From NCBI GenBank assembly GCA_963678235.1, contig OY782766.1, positions 3,472,001-3,536,000 of the forward strand: a stretch of DNA of 64,000 nucleotides, written 5' to 3'. The notes below the pieces were generated by a model that was not told where the DNA came from, searched no databases, and was given only the letters and a program-made list of their open reading frames with translations. Position numbers and translations under genes: made by a program. This DNA is from JABMQB01 sp963678235 (GTDB lineage: Bacteria; Bacteroidota; Bacteroidia; Bacteroidales; Prolixibacteraceae). Shown here in pieces: positions 17,739-26,510 of the stretch. The number at the start of each line of letters is the position of its first letter. The stretch's first letter is position 1.

Positions 17739-18017
17739 ATGCCAGCATTTGTAATCCTATTTTTCGTAAATTTTATCCGTACCCTATTAATTATACTGAT
17801 CATATTTTATGCAATCCGCTTGTTTACCAGATTTGTACTCCCTTATCTGTTAAAAAAGGGTGTTCAAAATATGGAAAGTAAAATGAACCAACAATATAGA
17901 AACCAACAAAACCAACATAAACCAACGGGGGAAGTTACGGTTGAGAAAGGTACAACAAACCAAAAACAAAGCAGATCCTACGATGGTGATTATGTTGATT
18001 TTGAGGAAGTAGAGTGA
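17739..18017 (+). CDS. DUF4834-family small membrane protein
   Basis: 92 aa. One N-terminal membrane helix (about residues 5-30, FVNFIRTLLIILIIFYAIR), then FVLPYLLKK and a polar Asn/Gln-rich tail ending DGDYVDFEEVE. This plan fits the DUF4834 family, which I know only from Bacteroidota and whose function is unknown. Its TGA stop overlaps the GTG start of the next gene (GTGA), implying translational coupling. Confidence 0.75.
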   Translation: MPAFVILFFVNFIRTLLIILIIFYAIRLFTRFVLPYLLKKGVQNMESKMNQQYRNQQNQHKPTGEVTVEKGTTNQKQSRSYDGDYVDFEEVE

Positions 18018-18838
18018 CAAAAAATCAGATTGAATTTACAATGCAAACAGAAGGCAATATCCTAAAAATGAGGGCTGAATTAAATTCACCTGTTTTATAT
18101 TTCATGAAGCTTGGAGACCAGGAAGTAGAAATGAATTCGCTTCTTGGCAAAAATATTTCCCTTGAATTTAGAGGGCAAATCAATTGTATTTCGTGCGGGA
18201 AAAACACAAAAACCTCGTTTGGGCAAGGATTCTGCTACAACTGTCTGCAAAAAGCACCTGAAGCAAGTGAATCTATTTTGAGGCCCGAACTTTCAAAAGC
18301 ACATTTCGGAATTTCGCGCGACATGGAATGGTCTGAAAAAAACGACCTTATTGACCATTATGTTTATCTCGCAGTATCAAATGAAGTAAAAGTTGGGGTA
18401 ACACGTTCGCACCAGGTACCTACACGTTGGATTGACCAAGGGGCAAGTTATGCAATTAAATTGGCAAAAACACCCAACAGGCATATCGCAGGAATTATAG
18501 AAGTGTTCTTAAAAAAACACTTCACAGATAAAACCAATTGGCGGGCTATGCTCCAAAACAAAATCAACGAAAATATTGATTTGCTTGCAGAAAAGGAAGA
18601 AGCAATACGTTTGCTTCCCTTAGAATTGCAAAAATACAAAGACACAACAAACGATATTGTTAATATTGAATATCCGGTTGACATCTATCCTGAAAAAGTT
18701 AAGTCTGTTGGCTTTGACAAACAGCCAAATATTCAGGGGATACTATCAGGCATAAAAGGGCAATATCTTATTTTTAAAGATCAGCAAGTTTTGAATATCA
18801 GAAAACATAATGGGTACTATGTGTATATGAATTATTAA
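18014..18838 (+). CDS. DUF2797 domain protein
   Basis: 274 aa from the GTG at 18014; the ATG at 18041 is an alternative and starts right before the EGNILKMR segment that begins most relatives. A zinc-ribbon-like set CISCGKN...FCYNC lies at about residues 58-79. The central region (YLAVSNEVKVGVTR, RWIDQGASYAIKLAKTPNR) recalls the GIY-YIG-type fold that has been linked to DUF2797. The function is unknown. Translationally coupled to DUF4834. Confidence 0.8.
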   Translation: MTKNQIEFTMQTEGNILKMRAELNSPVLYFMKLGDQEVEMNSLLGKNISLEFRGQINCISCGKNTKTSFGQGFCYNCLQKAPEASESILRPELSKAHFGISRDMEWSEKNDLIDHYVYLAVSNEVKVGVTRSHQVPTRWIDQGASYAIKLAKTPNRHIAGIIEVFLKKHFTDKTNWRAMLQNKINENIDLLAEKEEAIRLLPLELQKYKDTTNDIVNIEYPVDIYPEKVKSVGFDKQPNIQGILSGIKGQYLIFKDQQVLNIRKHNGYYVYMNY

Positions 18839-19065
18839 TTTAAAAGGAATTAGCAAGCATAAATAATATCCTGAAACCCAGTGTTGGCTTTCAATATCAA
18901 TCAGAAAATACCACTTTACATTAAGTAGTTGTAAAACATCCTGAATTTCGCAAAATGCTTGATATTTATCCTAATCTGTTTCTATAATTTTTTGTTAATT
19001 TGATTTTAAATCGATCAATAACTAAATAGTTGTTCAATAAAACACTTTTGAGTAAGGAAAATAAA

Positions 19066-20079
19066 ATGGAAAATCTTGACTGGAAAAATCTAGGCTTTGG
19101 TTATAAAAAAGCGGATTATAATATTCGTTGTTACTTCCGCGATGGCAAATGGGGCGAATTAGAAGTAAGTTCATCTGAACACATCAATATACATATGAGT
19201 GCTACATGCCTGCATTATGGGCAAGAGTCATTTGAAGGACTTAAGGCATTCAGGGGTAAAGATGAAAAAATCAGGGTTTTCAGGATGGATGAAAATGCCA
19301 AAAGGATGCAAAGTTCATGCGATGGTATTTTAATGGAAAAACTTCCGGTTGAAAAATTTCAGGAAGCTGTGAGAATGGCTGTAAAAATGAATAAACGATT
19401 TGTTCCCCCTTACGTATCGGGCGCTTCTTTATATATCCGTCCATTATTGATTGGCACAGGTCCTCAAATTGGGGTAAACCCGGCAAACGAATATATGTTT
19501 ATGGTTTTTGTAATGCCTGTTGGTCCATACTTTCCTGAAGGTTTTAAACCAACTAACCTGGTTATTATGCGGGAATATGACAGGGCAGCACCACAAGGCA
19601 CTGGAAAATATAAAGTTGGTGGAAATTACGCCGCAAGTATGGTTGAAGGCCATAAAGCCAAAAAAGCAGGATTCTCGGCCGTTTTATACCTCGATAGCAA
19701 AGAAAAAAAATACATTGACGAATGTGGTCCGGCAAATTTCTTTGGAATTAAAAACAATACCTATATAACCCCAAAGTCAGATTCGATCCTTCCATCTATT
19801 ACCAATAAAAGTTTGATGATATTGGCAGAAGAAATGGGGCTTAAAGTTGAAAGGCGTCAGGTACCTTGGCAAGAGCTTTCAGAATTTGAAGAAGTTGGGG
19901 CATGTGGAACTGCTGCCGTAATTTCTCCCATAAAAGGAGTTTACGACGCGGATAACGACAATTGGTATAAATATGGAGAGGAGCCCGGGCAAATTTCCAC
20001 GAAACTATACAACAAGCTCAGGGCAATCCAATATGGCGATGAAGAAGACACACATAATTGGGTTGAAATAATCGAATAA
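19066..20079 (+). CDS. ilvE: branched-chain amino acid aminotransferase
   Basis: Pyridoxal-phosphate enzyme for the last step of Leu, Ile and Val synthesis and the first of their breakdown; cytoplasmic. The ATG at 19066 (337 aa) is preferred to a TTG twelve codons upstream; AAGGA lies about 8 bases before it. Fold-type IV and class II BCAT features: LHYGQESFEGLKAFRG, SLYIRPLLIGTG, the PLP-lysine in KYKVGGNYAAS (Lys183), YIDECGPANFF and the late ACGTAAVISPI phosphate-binding segment. It stands alone, followed by a terminator. The 230 bases upstream show no leader peptide. Confidence 0.95.
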   Translation: MENLDWKNLGFGYKKADYNIRCYFRDGKWGELEVSSSEHINIHMSATCLHYGQESFEGLKAFRGKDEKIRVFRMDENAKRMQSSCDGILMEKLPVEKFQEAVRMAVKMNKRFVPPYVSGASLYIRPLLIGTGPQIGVNPANEYMFMVFVMPVGPYFPEGFKPTNLVIMREYDRAAPQGTGKYKVGGNYAASMVEGHKAKKAGFSAVLYLDSKEKKYIDECGPANFFGIKNNTYITPKSDSILPSITNKSLMILAEEMGLKVERRQVPWQELSEFEEVGACGTAAVISPIKGVYDADNDNWYKYGEEPGQISTKLYNKLRAIQYGDEEDTHNWVEIIE

Positions 20080-20103
20080 AAATATTTACAATTACTTATC
20101 TGA

Positions 20104-20135
20104 AAAGGTTTTAACAAAAGTTAAAGCCTTTTTTT
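20104..20135 (+). terminator. intrinsic terminator after ilvE
   Basis: Stem AAAGGTTTTAAC / GTTAAAGCCTTT with loop AAAA and one G-T pair, followed by T residues. Confidence 0.9.
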
Positions 20136-20144
20136 GGTTCGAGC

Positions 20145-20170
20145 TGTAACGTTTCAAAACTTTGATCGTC
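20145..20170 (+). promoter_or_regulatory. ECF-type promoter TGTAAC-N16-CGTC of the sigma operon
   Basis: TGTAAC (20145-20150) and CGTC (20167-20170) are 16 bases apart, the layout of ECF-sigma promoters (AAC in -35, CGTC in -10). The ATG of the sigma gene follows 32 bases later. A near-identical element precedes the outer membrane protein gene at 21744, which argues for autoregulation. Confidence 0.7.
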
Positions 20171-20202
20171 ATACATAGTACAAAGTGTCTCAAAGCCATT
20201 GA

Positions 20203-20688
20203 ATGACAATTAAAGAATTTAACCAAGCTGTTGACCTATACTCCGATAGGGTTTATCGGTTTGTGCTGAAAAACTGCAAAGACCAGCATAAAGCTCAGGA
20301 TATTGTGCAGGACAGTTATGAAAAACTATGGAAAAATGCAGAGTCTGTAGATTTTCAAAAAGTGCGGTCGTATTTATTTTCAACAGCTTATCATACTTTA
20401 ATAGACCGAATTAGAAAAGAAAAAAGAATTTCTTCGCTGGAAGATAGTTTTATCTCCGAAGAAAATCATGAAACACAATACTCCGACATAAAAGAAGTTT
20501 TAAATGAAGCAGTTGACAAATTACCAGAGACACAAAAAATGGTACTGCTTTTACGCGATTATGAAGGATACTCTTACAAAGAAATCGGCGACCTGGTTGC
20601 CCTGAATGAATCACAAGTGAAGGTATATATTTACAGGGCCCGTGTATTTTTAAAAAATTACATCCGTAAAATTGACATTTTAGTTTAG
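20203..20688 (+). CDS. ECF-family RNA polymerase sigma factor
   Basis: 161 aa with the two sigma domains only. Region 2 spans about residues 8-75 (YSDRVYRFVLKN, AQDIVQDSYEKLWKN, VRSYLFSTAYHTLIDRIRK) and region 4 about 105-155 (LPETQKMVLLLRDYEGYSYKEI, LNESQVKVYIYRAR). It should direct polymerase to promoters of the TGTAAC/CGTC kind found before this gene and before the outer membrane protein gene. The putative anti-sigma gene starts 4 bases after its stop. Confidence 0.93.
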   Translation: MTIKEFNQAVDLYSDRVYRFVLKNCKDQHKAQDIVQDSYEKLWKNAESVDFQKVRSYLFSTAYHTLIDRIRKEKRISSLEDSFISEENHETQYSDIKEVLNEAVDKLPETQKMVLLLRDYEGYSYKEIGDLVALNESQVKVYIYRARVFLKNYIRKIDILV

Positions 20689-20692
20689 CAAG

Positions 20693-21742
20693 ATGATTAC
20701 GAAAGAAAACTATGAAATATATTTTCTCGACTACCTGGAAGGCAACCTACATGTTGATTTGGTAGATGAATTTATCGAATTCCTTCAGCAAAATCCGGAT
20801 TTAAAAGAAGAACTGGAAGCTTTCCAAATGCATCAAATTCCTGATGAAACCATCGAATTCCCTGCAAAAGAAGCGCTTTTTAAAAGTAGGTACGATTCGG
20901 ACAAAGAGTTTGATTATGCAGCAATTGCCATGCTCGAAAATGAGCTTCCCGCTGATGAGCAGGAAAATTTGCTTAACCACATTTCACAAAATCCTGGTAG
21001 GAAAAAAGATTTAACTATCCTTAAAAATACATTCTTAAATGCTGATGATAACATAGTTTTTGACGGGAAAAACCAACTTTATAAATCAACTCCCACAAAA
21101 AAAGTTGTACTCTGGGCAAGCCGGTTTGCTGCCATTCTGATATTTCTTTTTGCAATTTCTTCATTATTCAATGAGAATAAAATAATGGAAGCTCCTGACG
21201 CATTATATGCAGTTGGCAGCGACACCGATGAAACAATTGAACCGCAAAAAAAGAAACAAAGTGAGGAAACAAAAGCAAGCGAAAAAACCCAACCTGCAAA
21301 AAAACATAAACCAAAAGCACATAAAAGCCTTCGGGAAGAAAGTAAAGGAAGGTTAACAAAAAATGAAGATATTGCAAAGGCCATAATACAACGTGATCAA
21401 TTTAATCCTCCCCTGATGGTTGCTAAGACTGCTATCATTCAAATTGATTCGGAAGAAGTATCTACAGCTTATTTGTCGGGAATAGGCGAGATGCTGAACA
21501 CAAAAATTTTTAATACCCCCCTTCCCGAGGAGAGAGAAGTTCTGTTGGCGGATAAACTCAAAGAGAAGGTTGGTTTTAAAGGTTTCCGGTTTAATCAAAT
21601 TACTAAAGCAGGATTGGATTTTGCATCCAATATTTCAAACAATAAAGTATCTTATACTACAAAAGAAGATGGCAGTGTTTCAACATTTGCGGTTGAAACA
21701 AGGCTACTTGGTTTCTCTATTCCAAGCAAAAAAAGAAACTAG
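20693..21742 (+). CDS. putative membrane anti-sigma factor
   Basis: 349 aa with one membrane helix at about residues 140-160 (WASRFAAILIFLFAISSLF). The cytoplasmic part has two related acidic segments, YLEGNLHVDLVDEFIEFLQQ at about 13-32 and a similar LENELPADEQENLLNHISQ near 82, without the HxxxCxxC zinc motif of ZAS anti-sigmas. The outer part starts with a Lys/Glu-rich linker and ends in a conserved-looking region. Position directly behind the ECF gene is the main evidence for the role. The promoter of the next gene begins within its stop codon. Confidence 0.75.
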   Translation: MITKENYEIYFLDYLEGNLHVDLVDEFIEFLQQNPDLKEELEAFQMHQIPDETIEFPAKEALFKSRYDSDKEFDYAAIAMLENELPADEQENLLNHISQNPGRKKDLTILKNTFLNADDNIVFDGKNQLYKSTPTKKVVLWASRFAAILIFLFAISSLFNENKIMEAPDALYAVGSDTDETIEPQKKKQSEETKASEKTQPAKKHKPKAHKSLREESKGRLTKNEDIAKAIIQRDQFNPPLMVAKTAIIQIDSEEVSTAYLSGIGEMLNTKIFNTPLPEEREVLLADKLKEKVGFKGFRFNQITKAGLDFASNISNNKVSYTTKEDGSVSTFAVETRLLGFSIPSKKRN

Positions 21743-21743
21743 C

Positions 21744-21770
21744 TGTAACTTTTCTGTTTCATTGCCCGTC
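21744..21770 (+). promoter_or_regulatory. ECF-type promoter TGTAAC-N17-CGTC of the outer membrane protein gene
   Basis: AGCTGTAAC (21741-21749) then CGTC (21767-21770). The sequence AGCTGTAAC, a following TTTC and CGTCA are shared with the element at 20142-20171. It lies 30 bases before the ATG of the barrel protein. Confidence 0.7.
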
Positions 21771-21799
21771 ACACTCCAAACAATGTAAAACAAGAAAAA

Positions 21800-22720
21800 A
21801 TGAAACAATTTACGTTTATACTTATTGCCCTATTTCTTTTTCAAAACATTACTGCACAAGAAGACTCAACAAAAGTTAAAGTTTTAAGTAAAAATATTGT
21901 CACGGTTGTTGACGGAGTGCACAGCACAAATGTAAAAATTGGCAATAAAAAAGGCATAGAAGTTATTACCGACGACTTTGGCGATACAACCAAAATTAGG
22001 ATCGGAAAACATGTATTTAATGTTGTTGAAGACTACGATGGCTCGCACGTTGAATTCTCAAAAGTTGATACGGAAAGAACACCATGGAGAAGAAAAATGA
22101 ACGGACACTGGGCTGGTGTTGAACTTGGCGTCAACATGTTCCGTGATGCCGATTATTCGATGTATGGAAACCCTGGATTTGGTGAATTTATGGATTTGCA
22201 CCAGGCAAAATCATTGTCGGTAAATATCAACTTTTTAGAGTTTGTGTTCTCAAATGAACGAAACAATTTTGGACTTGTCACCGGAATGGGGCTGAGTTCC
22301 ATGAATTTTCGCTTTGACGAACCCATTACTTTGATCAAAGAAAATGGGATAATTTTCCCGGAAGATATTTCGCATCTCGATAACCTTAAAAAATCAAAAC
22401 TCAACGTTGCCTATCTTACAGTTCCGTTAATGTTACAAGTAAAAACACCTTTGAGGCTCAACTCTTCACATGTTAATTTGCTTGCAGGGGTAATTGGCAG
22501 TTTTAATATTGGTTCGCATACAAAAGTAAAACACGATCATGACAAATTTAAAGAACGTGGAAACTTTAACCTGAATGAATTTAAATATGAACTAACCGGA
22601 AGGTTGGCGTTTGGAGATTTCTACTTCTTCGCCAATTATAGCATGACCCCTTTATTTAAAGATAATAAAGGACCTGAACTTTATCCTTTCACGGTTGGGA
22701 TTTCATTTTTGAATTTTTAG
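21800..22720 (+). CDS. outer membrane beta-barrel protein, likely ECF regulon member
   Basis: 306 aa with a signal peptide (KQFTFILIALFLFQNITAQ). An N-terminal soluble segment of about 75 residues rich in beta-strand (KVLSKNIVTVVDG, KKGIEVITDDFGDTTKIRIG) precedes an eight-stranded-type barrel (GVELGVNMF, VTGMGLSSMNFRF, NVAYLTVPLMLQVK, YPFTVGISFLNF with a terminal Phe). It belongs to the PorT/OmpW-like outer membrane beta-barrel group. A second, similar protein follows. Its own ECF promoter suggests an envelope-stress or adaptation role. Confidence 0.85.
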   Translation: MKQFTFILIALFLFQNITAQEDSTKVKVLSKNIVTVVDGVHSTNVKIGNKKGIEVITDDFGDTTKIRIGKHVFNVVEDYDGSHVEFSKVDTERTPWRRKMNGHWAGVELGVNMFRDADYSMYGNPGFGEFMDLHQAKSLSVNINFLEFVFSNERNNFGLVTGMGLSSMNFRFDEPITLIKENGIIFPEDISHLDNLKKSKLNVAYLTVPLMLQVKTPLRLNSSHVNLLAGVIGSFNIGSHTKVKHDHDKFKERGNFNLNEFKYELTGRLAFGDFYFFANYSMTPLFKDNKGPELYPFTVGISFLNF

Positions 22721-22794
22721 GATTGAAACATTAATATTAACCTCCGGATAAGATTAGAATTTGACCTTAATTTTATTTGCATAGAGTAAACGGA

Positions 22795-22824
22795 AAAGCC
22801 TACATTTGTATAATGTTGGGCTTT
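22795..22824 (+). terminator. hairpin between the two barrel genes
   Basis: AAAGCC (22795-22800) / GGCTTT (22819-22824) with inner ACATT/AATGT pairing. Only a weak T-run follows. The same stretch contains TACATTTG (22801-22808) with TTTG 21 bases upstream (22776-22779), a promoter-like match for the next gene; both readings are possible. Confidence 0.55.
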
Positions 22825-22852
22825 GCCTTTACTAAATGATTAAGTAATTTTT

Positions 22853-23677
22853 ATGGAATCCTATAAAAATATAACGATTAAGTTAATTATTGGCTTTCTT
22901 ATCTTAATTCCTGTATTTGAAGGAAGTTCGCAAGGATCAGACACCATAATAAGTAGTACCACAGGCCGCCAGAAATCCCTTAATGTTACCGACATAAAAG
23001 ATATTACCAAAGATGGTTTCAACTTTTGGCAAGATGAATTTAATGGGCACTTTGCCGGAATAGATTTTGGCTTTAACACATTTTTAAATAAAAGTTATTC
23101 CGGTTATGCTCCCGAATTTGGCGACTTTATGAAAAACGATTTTTTTCGGTCCAATTCCTTATTTATTAACATTATTCACCAAAGCATAGGATTGCAGCAC
23201 AATCAAAATACAATTGGATTAGTTACCGGAATTGGCTTGCAGTTGCAAAGTTTTAGATTGAATCAAAACACGACCATCGAAGAAGCCAGAAATGGCAGGA
23301 TATTCCCTAACACCCTGATTTTTGAGGACAATCAAAAATCAAAATTCTCATCGGCATATCTTATCGTCCCCTTGTTAACAGAATTTCAAATACCTATAAA
23401 AAATTACGCCAACAGGTTTTATATTTCCGGAGGTATATATGGTGGATTTTGGTTACATAGCCATACAAAAATTAAATATCGAAAAGAAGGCCAAAAGGAA
23501 AAACTCAAAACCCCCGACGACTTTTCACTTTCGAAATTTAAAACCGGGATAATGGTTCGAATGGGCTACAGATGGATTAACTTATTTGCAACCTATGAGC
23601 TCAATCCTTTCTTTAAGGACAATCTGGGACCTGAAATCAATTCATTTACTGTAGGCTTTACGTTATTAAGTTTTTAA
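22853..23677 (+). CDS. outer membrane beta-barrel protein, paralogue of the preceding gene
   Basis: 274 aa with a signal peptide (ITIKLIIGFLILIPVFEGSS). From residue 60 on it aligns with the previous protein: NGHFAGIDFGFNTF versus NGHWAGVELGVNMF, FGDFM versus FGEFM, IGLVTGIGLQ versus FGLVTGMGLS, NKKSKFSS-type versus KKSKLNVAYL, and both end in FTVG(F/I)(T/S)(L/F)L(S/N)F. The N-terminal soluble segment of the first copy is mostly missing. This looks like a tandem duplication. No ECF-type promoter is seen in front of this copy. Confidence 0.83.
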   Translation: MESYKNITIKLIIGFLILIPVFEGSSQGSDTIISSTTGRQKSLNVTDIKDITKDGFNFWQDEFNGHFAGIDFGFNTFLNKSYSGYAPEFGDFMKNDFFRSNSLFINIIHQSIGLQHNQNTIGLVTGIGLQLQSFRLNQNTTIEEARNGRIFPNTLIFEDNQKSKFSSAYLIVPLLTEFQIPIKNYANRFYISGGIYGGFWLHSHTKIKYRKEGQKEKLKTPDDFSLSKFKTGIMVRMGYRWINLFATYELNPFFKDNLGPEINSFTVGFTLLSF

Positions 23678-23735
23678 TTAATGGACTGCCTCAAAAAAGA
23701 GTGAATTATCTCATATATTTCCCTTTACATATCTG

Positions 23736-23743
23736 TATCTTTG
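23736..23743 (+). promoter_or_regulatory. -7 promoter box TATCTTTG of pepE
   Basis: Exact TAnnTTTG, 24 bases before the ATG at 23767. It supports that start over the in-frame GTG at 23701. No clear -33 TTTG. Confidence 0.55.
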
Positions 23744-23766
23744 CAGCTATTAAGTTTAAAGATGTT

Positions 23767-24474
23767 ATGAGATTACTTTTAATCAGCAATTCCACCATGC
23801 CTGGTGAAGAATATTTAGATTATCCAAAACACGAAATAAAAAAAATATTGGGTGAAAAGTCCGTGAACGCTGTTTTTATTCCCTATGCTGCAGTAACTTT
23901 TTCGTTTGATGAATATGCATCGAAAGTAGAACAAAGGTTTTCAGAAATTGGACACCATGTAAGAGGAATCCATACTTTTGATGATCCGGTTAAAGCGATA
24001 AAAGATGCGGAGGCAATTGTTGTTGGTGGGGGAAATACATGGCAACTGGTAAGGATGATGCACGACCAAAACCTAATGCCAGCAATCAAAGAAAAAGTAA
24101 ACTCAGGAACTCCATACATTGGTTGGAGTGCAGGTTCGAACGTAGCGTGCCCAACACTCAGAACAACCAACGATATGCCGATTATCGATCCACTTGGATT
24201 CGATTGTATGAACCTGGTCCCGTTCCAAATAAACCCTCATTACCTGGATGCAAACCCTGATGGACATGCCGGGGAAACAAGGGAACAAAGAATCCTTGAA
24301 TTTTTAGAAATTAACCCTGAGGTTGATGTTGTTGGATTACGGGAAGGAACAATGCTAAAAGTTGAAGGAAGTGAAATGAATCTGATTGGAAACCGTACAG
24401 CTCGGATAATGAAAAAAGGTATGGAACCTAAAGAACTCGCTGATATTGACGATCTAAGTTTTTTACTCGGATAA
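23767..24474 (+). CDS. pepE: peptidase E (alpha-aspartyl dipeptidase), family S51
   Basis: 235 aa, close to the 229 aa of E. coli PepE. It releases N-terminal aspartate from dipeptides in the cytoplasm. The start MRLLLISNST matches the family; AIVVGGGNTWQL and the nucleophile motif GWSAGSN are present, as is FQINPHYLD with the family His. The ATG at 23767 is supported by a -7 box just upstream. Its 3' end overlaps the convergent small gene by 12 bases. Confidence 0.93.
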   Translation: MRLLLISNSTMPGEEYLDYPKHEIKKILGEKSVNAVFIPYAAVTFSFDEYASKVEQRFSEIGHHVRGIHTFDDPVKAIKDAEAIVVGGGNTWQLVRMMHDQNLMPAIKEKVNSGTPYIGWSAGSNVACPTLRTTNDMPIIDPLGFDCMNLVPFQINPHYLDANPDGHAGETREQRILEFLEINPEVDVVGLREGTMLKVEGSEMNLIGNRTARIMKKGMEPKELADIDDLSFLLG

Positions 24475-24729
24475 GTCTTTCTGATTTCTGCTTGAGTTAA
24501 ACCATTTTTTGGGGTTCATTTTGTCCTTATATTTCTGAAACAATTCTTTCCCAACCAATAATCCGCCCGACCAAAAAACTACTTCCATTAATATTAATGA
24601 CGTAGTACTTGCTATGATTTTTGTTTTTGTGGGTAAATCGAACAAAGGAATAAGAAATGTTGCCCCAAAGAACACTCCTGAAAAAAGCATTAAAAAAATT
24701 CCAAGTTTTATTTGCCAGTTCTTCTTCAT
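24463..24729 (-). CDS. transporter suffix domain protein (small membrane protein)
   Basis: 88 aa with two hydrophobic helices (about residues 8-28, LGIFLMLFSGVFFGATFLIP, and 37-60) followed by LVGKELFQKYKDKMNPKKWF. This combination matches the transporter suffix domain sometimes fused to RND-type permeases and also found alone. A stand-alone copy has no assigned function. It overlaps the pepE 3' end on the other strand. Confidence 0.7.
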   Translation of the reverse strand: MKKNWQIKLGIFLMLFSGVFFGATFLIPLFDLPTKTKIIASTTSLILMEVVFWSGGLLVGKELFQKYKDKMNPKKWFNSSRNQKDLSE

Positions 24730-24887
24730 ATCGATTATTCCCTAATGATTCCATGACAAAAGAAAAGGTATATTGTTCAACAAAAACTCATCTACAGACC
24801 AAAATAACCTTCCTTTATCTAAATATTAAGAACAAGTGCCGAATCGTAAACTTCTTGTTAATTACAAAATACCACCATTGAAATCAT

Positions 24888-24895
24888 TAACTTTG
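24888..24895 (+). promoter_or_regulatory. -7 promoter box TAACTTTG
   Basis: Exact TAnnTTTG, 19 bases before the ATG of the AAE-type transporter. No -33 element seen. Confidence 0.5.
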
Positions 24896-24913
24896 CCAAA
24901 TATTTGTTGAAAA

Positions 24914-26500
24914 ATGGAACTATTAAACAATGGCTACATAGCTCTTTTTCTGATTATTACATTGGGTTTTTTGCTAGGTAGGATAAAAATAAAGGGCTTA
25001 TCCCTCGATGTTTCAGCTGTGATTTTTATTGCTCTGATTTTTGGACATTTTGGGGTTCTAATTCCAAAAGATTTTCAATATTTAGGCTTGGTACTTTTTA
25101 TCTTTACGATTGGAATTCAGGCTGGTCCTGGTTTTTTCGAATCGTTTAAAAAAGATGGACGCACATTTGCATCCTTAGCCGGAATCCTTATTATTTCCTC
25201 GGGACTTATTACAGCAATCATAATTTTTGTTTTCCATATTGATAAAAACATTGGGATTGGATTATTAACCGGGGCAATGACCAGTACTCCTGGTTTGGCT
25301 GCTGCCATTGATTATACCAACTCGCCACTGGCTTCCATCGGATATGGAATTGCCTACCCGTTTGGCGTAATTGGGGTGATTCTTTTTGTACGTTTCTTGC
25401 CAAAACTTCTGGGAGTCACTATTAAAAAAGCGGAAGAAGAACAAAAATTGGCTGAAAAAGTTGATTTCCCGGAGATTGAAAAAAAGAATTTCATTGTTGA
25501 AAACGAAAATATTTTTGGCAAAAGCATCGGCGAATTACGGATTCGTTATATGACAAAAGCCGTTGTTTCAAGAGTGGTTCATGTGGGTGCTGCAATTACA
25601 CCCACCGTTGATACGGTATTGCACAAAGGAGACCTTATTAAAGCTGTTGGAACAGTAGATGCCCTTGACAGGGTTAGTTTGCTGGTTGGCCCGGAAACCA
25701 CAGAGGAGATTGCTCTTGATCCAAATTTTGATGTTCGTTCCGTACTGGTAACCAACAAAGAGGTTGTGAACAAGACACTGGCACAGCTAAACCTTCTGAA
25801 TACCTATAATGCTACAATAACGCGCATCAGGCGTTCAGGTATCAATATTTCGCCAACCCCGGGTTCAAAACTACAGTTTGGTGACAAACTGGTAATAGCA
25901 AGCAGCAAGGCAAATATGGAAATTGTTGCCCGGATTTTCGGCGATGATGTCAAAAGATTATCTGATACCGATATTTTACCCGTTTCGTTGGGAATAATCA
26001 TTGGTGTACTGGTAGGAAAAATTAGTTTAAATTTTGGAAGCTATACCTTCAGCCTTGGATTAACCGGTGGCGTTTTAATTATCGCCCTCGTTTTAAGTAG
26101 AATAGGTAAAACCGGGCCAATATTATGGACCATGACAGGAGCTGCAAACCAGCTGCTCCGTCAACTTGGGCTTTTATTCTTTTTAGCTGCTGTTGGCACA
26201 AATGCCGGAGCAAATATTGTAGCAACATTCCAGCAATATGGATTTGGATTATTTTTGTTTGGCGCGATTATTACCCTCGTTCCAATGCTTATCACAGCTC
26301 TTCTTGGGAAATGGTTGTTTAAAATGAATTTACTGCATTTATTGGGAGCAATTACTGGAAGTATGACCAGTACGCCCGGGCTTGCAGCAGCAGACTCAAT
26401 GACTGATTCGAATTCGGCTTCCGTAGCATACGCAACCGTTTATCCGGTAGCCATGGTTTTATTGATTATTATTGTTCAGCTTTTGGCTTTTATCTTTTAA
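24914..26500 (+). CDS. AAE-family transporter (aspartate-alanine exchanger type, YidE/YbjL-like)
   Basis: 528 aa with two homologous membrane halves. The duplicated motif GAMTSTPGLAAA (about residue 121) and GSMTSTPGLAAAD (about 481) shows the internal repeat. Between the halves lie two RCK/TrkA-C domains (about 190-260 and 270-345), e.g. NIFGKSIGELRIRY and LLNTYNATITRIRR. Family members exchange or export small carboxylates or amino acids; the E. coli members are poorly defined. Stand-alone gene with its own -7 box. Substrate cannot be inferred. Confidence 0.88.
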   Translation: MELLNNGYIALFLIITLGFLLGRIKIKGLSLDVSAVIFIALIFGHFGVLIPKDFQYLGLVLFIFTIGIQAGPGFFESFKKDGRTFASLAGILIISSGLITAIIIFVFHIDKNIGIGLLTGAMTSTPGLAAAIDYTNSPLASIGYGIAYPFGVIGVILFVRFLPKLLGVTIKKAEEEQKLAEKVDFPEIEKKNFIVENENIFGKSIGELRIRYMTKAVVSRVVHVGAAITPTVDTVLHKGDLIKAVGTVDALDRVSLLVGPETTEEIALDPNFDVRSVLVTNKEVVNKTLAQLNLLNTYNATITRIRRSGINISPTPGSKLQFGDKLVIASSKANMEIVARIFGDDVKRLSDTDILPVSLGIIIGVLVGKISLNFGSYTFSLGLTGGVLIIALVLSRIGKTGPILWTMTGAANQLLRQLGLLFFLAAVGTNAGANIVATFQQYGFGLFLFGAIITLVPMLITALLGKWLFKMNLLHLLGAITGSMTSTPGLAAADSMTDSNSASVAYATVYPVAMVLLIIIVQLLAFIF

Positions 26501-26510
26501 TCAACTGTGC

